44,696 nt of DNA from UBA10908 sp964608965 (GTDB taxonomy: Bacteria > Bacillota > Clostridia > Peptostreptococcales > Anaerovoracaceae), in NCBI GenBank assembly GCA_964608965.1, contig CAZSPZ010000013.1, forward strand, positions 1 to 44,696. The letters run 5' to 3'. A model generated the notes under the pieces. It was given only the letters and a program-made list of their open reading frames with translations, made no database searches and was not told the origin of the DNA. Below, piece after piece: positions 42,106 to 44,696 of the stretch (the first letter of the stretch is position 1; every line of letters starts with the position of its first letter). The translations under genes and the position numbers were made by a program.

Positions 42106-43635
42106 TTGACAAAAGTTGTGGAAATGAAAAACATCTCAAAGGTGTTTCCCGGAACCGTGGCCAACGATCATGTAAATTTCGACCTCGAAAAAGGTGAGAT
42201 TCATGTGCTTTTAGGAGAAAACGGCGCCGGAAAAACCACTTTGATGAACATTCTTTACGGCCTTTATCAACAGACTTCCGGCGATATTTATATCAACGGT
42301 CAAAAAGAGAACATCAAGGGTCCGAATTCCGCTATCGCGCTGGGCATCGGGATGGTCCACCAACATTTTATGCTGGTGGAAAATTTTACTGTCACGGAAA
42401 ATATCGTGCTTGGGCACGAGCCAAAAAAAGGCTTGCGTTTGGATATGAACAAGGCAAGGGATTCCGTCAAAGAAGTCAGCGACAGATTTGGACTGGAAGT
42501 GGATCCGGATGCGGTGATCGAAAATATATCCGTGGGACTTTCTCAAAGAGTCGAAATATTAAAAGCGTTGCATAAGGGGGCGGAAATCCTGATTTTGGAC
42601 GAACCCACCGCCGTGCTTACTCCCCAGGAAATAGACGACCTCGGGGATATTCTGCATAACCTTACAAAAGAGGGAAAGTCGATTATCCTCATCACCCATA
42701 AATTAAAAGAAGTTTTGGGTATGTCCGACAGAGTGACCATCCTTCGAAGAGGAAAAGTCGTGGGAACGGTCAAAACTTCCGACACCAATGCAGACGAACT
42801 GGCGGAAATGATGGTGGGCCGGGAAGTGCAGCTTACTTCCGACAAGACGGAAAAACAGATCGGCGATGTCATTTTGGACGTGGAAAATTTAGTAGTGAGA
42901 GATCACCGGAAACTGCAAGCCCTTAAAGGTGTGTCTTTTCAGGTGCACGCAGGCGAAGTGCTTGCGATTGCAGGCGTAGACGGCAACGGTCAAAAGGAGC
43001 TTGTAGAAGCAATTACCGGCCTTACAAAAACAGAGAGCGGAAAGGTAAGCCTGTGCGGCAAAGACATTACCGGCGCAAAGCCAAGAGAGGTAATCGAAGC
43101 AGGCACGGGACACATTCCGCAGGACCGTCAAAAGAGAGGATTAGTCCTCCAGAGCAGTCTGTCGGAAAACCTTATATTGGGTTATCACTATAAGGAGCCT
43201 TTTGCAAAGAACGGCATCATGGATTATGATGCGATCACGCTGCACGGCAGAGCTCTTATCGAAGAGTTCGATATCAGAACGCCCGGCGAAAGCACCCACG
43301 CAGGCTCTTTGTCCGGCGGAAACCAGCAGAAAGTCATTATCGCCAGAGAATTTTTCAAAGATCCCCCGCTTTTGATCGCGGCCCAGCCCACAAGAGGTCT
43401 GGACGTGGGCGCCATAGAATTCGTTCATAAACGGCTTCTGGATCAACGCGAAAACAATAAAGCTGTCCTTCTGATCTCGCTGGAGCTGGATGAAGTTCTC
43501 AATCTGGCAGATAGAATCGCTGTGATCTATCAGGGACAGATTGTAGGTACGCTGGATGTAAAGGATGCAACCGAAAGAAAGCTTGGCATCATGATGACAG
43601 GCGGTTCCCTGACAGAAGGGGGTGAAAAGCAATGA
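42106..43635 (+). CDS. Nucleoside-type ABC transporter ATPase with two nucleotide-binding domains (TTG start)
   Basis: 509 residues, two ABC domains in one chain. The first has Walker A GENGAGKTT, signature VGLSQRVEI and Walker B LILDEPTAVLTPQE. The second has a degenerate Walker A GVDGNGQKE, an intact signature LSGGNQQKV and AAQPTRGLDVG as Walker B. This asymmetry is normal for the sugar/nucleoside (RbsA-like) class. The start is taken as TTG 42106, seven nucleotides after AGGG, giving TKVVEMKNISKVFPG. The alternative ATG 42124 would shorten it by six residues. The stop overlaps the permease ATG. The 93-bp leader after the terminator holds nothing else I can name. Confidence 0.92.
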   Translation: MTKVVEMKNISKVFPGTVANDHVNFDLEKGEIHVLLGENGAGKTTLMNILYGLYQQTSGDIYINGQKENIKGPNSAIALGIGMVHQHFMLVENFTVTENIVLGHEPKKGLRLDMNKARDSVKEVSDRFGLEVDPDAVIENISVGLSQRVEILKALHKGAEILILDEPTAVLTPQEIDDLGDILHNLTKEGKSIILITHKLKEVLGMSDRVTILRRGKVVGTVKTSDTNADELAEMMVGREVQLTSDKTEKQIGDVILDVENLVVRDHRKLQALKGVSFQVHAGEVLAIAGVDGNGQKELVEAITGLTKTESGKVSLCGKDITGAKPREVIEAGTGHIPQDRQKRGLVLQSSLSENLILGYHYKEPFAKNGIMDYDAITLHGRALIEEFDIRTPGESTHAGSLSGGNQQKVIIAREFFKDPPLLIAAQPTRGLDVGAIEFVHKRLLDQRENNKAVLLISLELDEVLNLADRIAVIYQGQIVGTLDVKDATERKLGIMMTGGSLTEGGEKQ

Positions 43636-44696
43636 AAGACAAGCTGAGATATCTTTGGAGTGTTACAAGACTTCCGATCATCGCGGTGCTTTTCGGCTTT
43701 ATCGTCGGCGCAATTTGCATTGCAATCACCGGAAACAACCCTCTGGTCGCTTATGCCGCTTTATTTAAAGGCTCCCTTGGCAGTATTCCCAGTTTAGGGG
43801 AGACCATGTATAAGGTAACCCCGATATTGTTTACGGGTCTTGCGGCGGCGATAAGCTTTCGCTGCGGGCTGTTTAATATCGGCGCCGAAGGGCAATATGT
43901 CGTGGCATCGATTTCCACGGTCGCCGTTGCGTGGTTTGGACAAAATCTTCCGCATATCATATTGATCCCCTTGCTTTTAATTGTCGGCTTTGGCGTGGGC
44001 GGAATTTGGGGAGCATTGGCGGGTTTCTTTAAAGCGAAGAGAGGAATCAACGAAGTCATCAGCACCATCATGCTGAACTGGATCGCCCTTTTCATTGTCA
44101 ATTATCTGGTTCGCGTGCCGCTCAGCCCGAATGTCCTTGCAGGAGAAACACCCGCAGGGCACACGGTCATCATACCGGACGTCGCAAAGCTTACAAAATT
44201 AAAGGAAATATTCCCCTCTTTCGGATATTCCTCTGCACATACAGGAATCATCATTGCCATCGCTGCCGCAGTGATCATGTGGTTCGTCCTCTTTAAGACA
44301 ACACTAGGGTACGAAATCAGGACAGTAGGGCTCAATTCGTCGGCTGCAGACTATGGAGGCATCAGCAACGCCAAAAATACGATTTTGGCCATGTTCCTGT
44401 CCGGAGGTCTTGCCGGCCTTGGCGGTGCAGTGCAGATTTCGGGCCTTGTGTTTATGGTCAATCAGTCCTCGGTTTTGCCCGGGTATGGATTTATGGGCCT
44501 TTCTGTAGCCCTGGTGGGTTGTTCGCATCCTTTGGGGTGCATTCCGGCTGCTATACTGTTCGGTATCCTTGAAAACGGTTCCCGGCAGATGCAACTTGCC
44601 GGTATCCCAAGCGAAATTACCAGCATTATATCAGGTGTGATTCTTGTCTTTATAGCCGGCTCTTTGCTCATCAAAATTGTCGGTGATAAAATAAAA
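43632..44696 (+). CDS. ABC transporter permease, nucleoside type (3' end cut by window)
   Basis: 355 codons are open to the window edge with no stop, so the C-terminus is missing. It has a membrane protein pattern of about eight to ten helices. The segment GLAAAISFRCGLFNIGAEGQY and a later GYEIRTVGLNSSAADYGGIS are typical of BPD_transp_2 permeases working with BMP proteins. ATG 43632 overlaps the ATPase stop (ATGA). A second permease gene usually follows in such operons and should lie just beyond the window. Confidence 0.93.
   Translation, partial: MKDKLRYLWSVTRLPIIAVLFGFIVGAICIAITGNNPLVAYAALFKGSLGSIPSLGETMYKVTPILFTGLAAAISFRCGLFNIGAEGQYVVASISTVAVAWFGQNLPHIILIPLLLIVGFGVGGIWGALAGFFKAKRGINEVISTIMLNWIALFIVNYLVRVPLSPNVLAGETPAGHTVIIPDVAKLTKLKEIFPSFGYSSAHTGIIIAIAAAVIMWFVLFKTTLGYEIRTVGLNSSAADYGGISNAKNTILAMFLSGGLAGLGGAVQISGLVFMVNQSSVLPGYGFMGLSVALVGCSHPLGCIPAAILFGILENGSRQMQLAGIPSEITSIISGVILVFIAGSLLIKIVGDKIK

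Noticed and set aside
1..44696. Insertion sequences, prophage or CRISPR array
   Set aside because: No transposase, integrase, phage structural gene, terminal inverted repeats or spaced direct repeats were found.

Overview
The window reads as a chromosomal segment of an anaerobic Gram-positive bacterium of the Clostridia (Firmicutes). The reasons are strong AGGAGG-type ribosome sites with several TTG starts, a T-box leader on valS, the Firmicutes-style plsX-rnc-smc-ftsY cluster, an oxygen-sensitive Fe-S serine dehydratase and a glycyl-radical enzyme with its activase. I cannot name the genus. I see no insertion sequence, prophage, rRNA or CRISPR array. Coding density is very high and many neighbours overlap by 1-20 bp.

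Layout. 1-4.3 kb: the end of a membrane protein, an ATP-grasp carboxylate-amine ligase of D-aspartate-ligase type and a MurE-like ligase without the DAP-recognition motif. Facing them are murI (glutamate racemase) and a small acidic protein. 4.4-9.0 kb: pepF, nadK, an RluD-type pseudouridine synthase and a YkvI-like membrane protein. 9.0-13.8 kb: promoter, valine T-box (GTC specifier) and terminator, then valS-folC-GNAT acetyltransferase. 13.8-28.9 kb: a long run of plsX-rnc-smc-ftsY, a class A penicillin-binding protein split by one in-frame TAA, a metallophosphoesterase, comEC, holA and an EamA transporter. 28.9-32.7 kb: fused Fe-S L-serine dehydratase, rlmN, a P-loop protein and a Nudix CoA pyrophosphatase. 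32.8-35.9 kb: a reverse-strand ATC-hydrolase-like gene, a two-gene chromate transporter and a solitary DNA methyltransferase. 35.9-37.6 kb: a tRNA-Val(GAC) with an odd anticodon loop, then a secreted N-acetylmuramoyl-L-alanine amidase. 37.6-40.8 kb: a two-gene LysO-type exporter, a YjjI-type glycyl-radical enzyme and a YjjW-type activase behind a hairpin terminator. 40.9 kb to the end: a BMP lipoprotein, double-ABC ATPase and permease of a nucleoside-type importer, cut by the window edge.

Themes. Cell-wall work recurs: D-Glu supply, accessory Mur-type ligases, class A PBP and amidase. So do translation and RNA maturation (valS, rluD-like, rlmN, rnc, tRNA) and chromosome or secretion functions (smc, ftsY, holA, comEC). 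The points most worth a second look are the TAA inside the PBP gene, the tRNA-Val with C33 whose anticodon and 3' end match the T-box on valS, the split ATP-grasp/MurE-like pair, and the YjjI/YjjW unit with its internal terminator.
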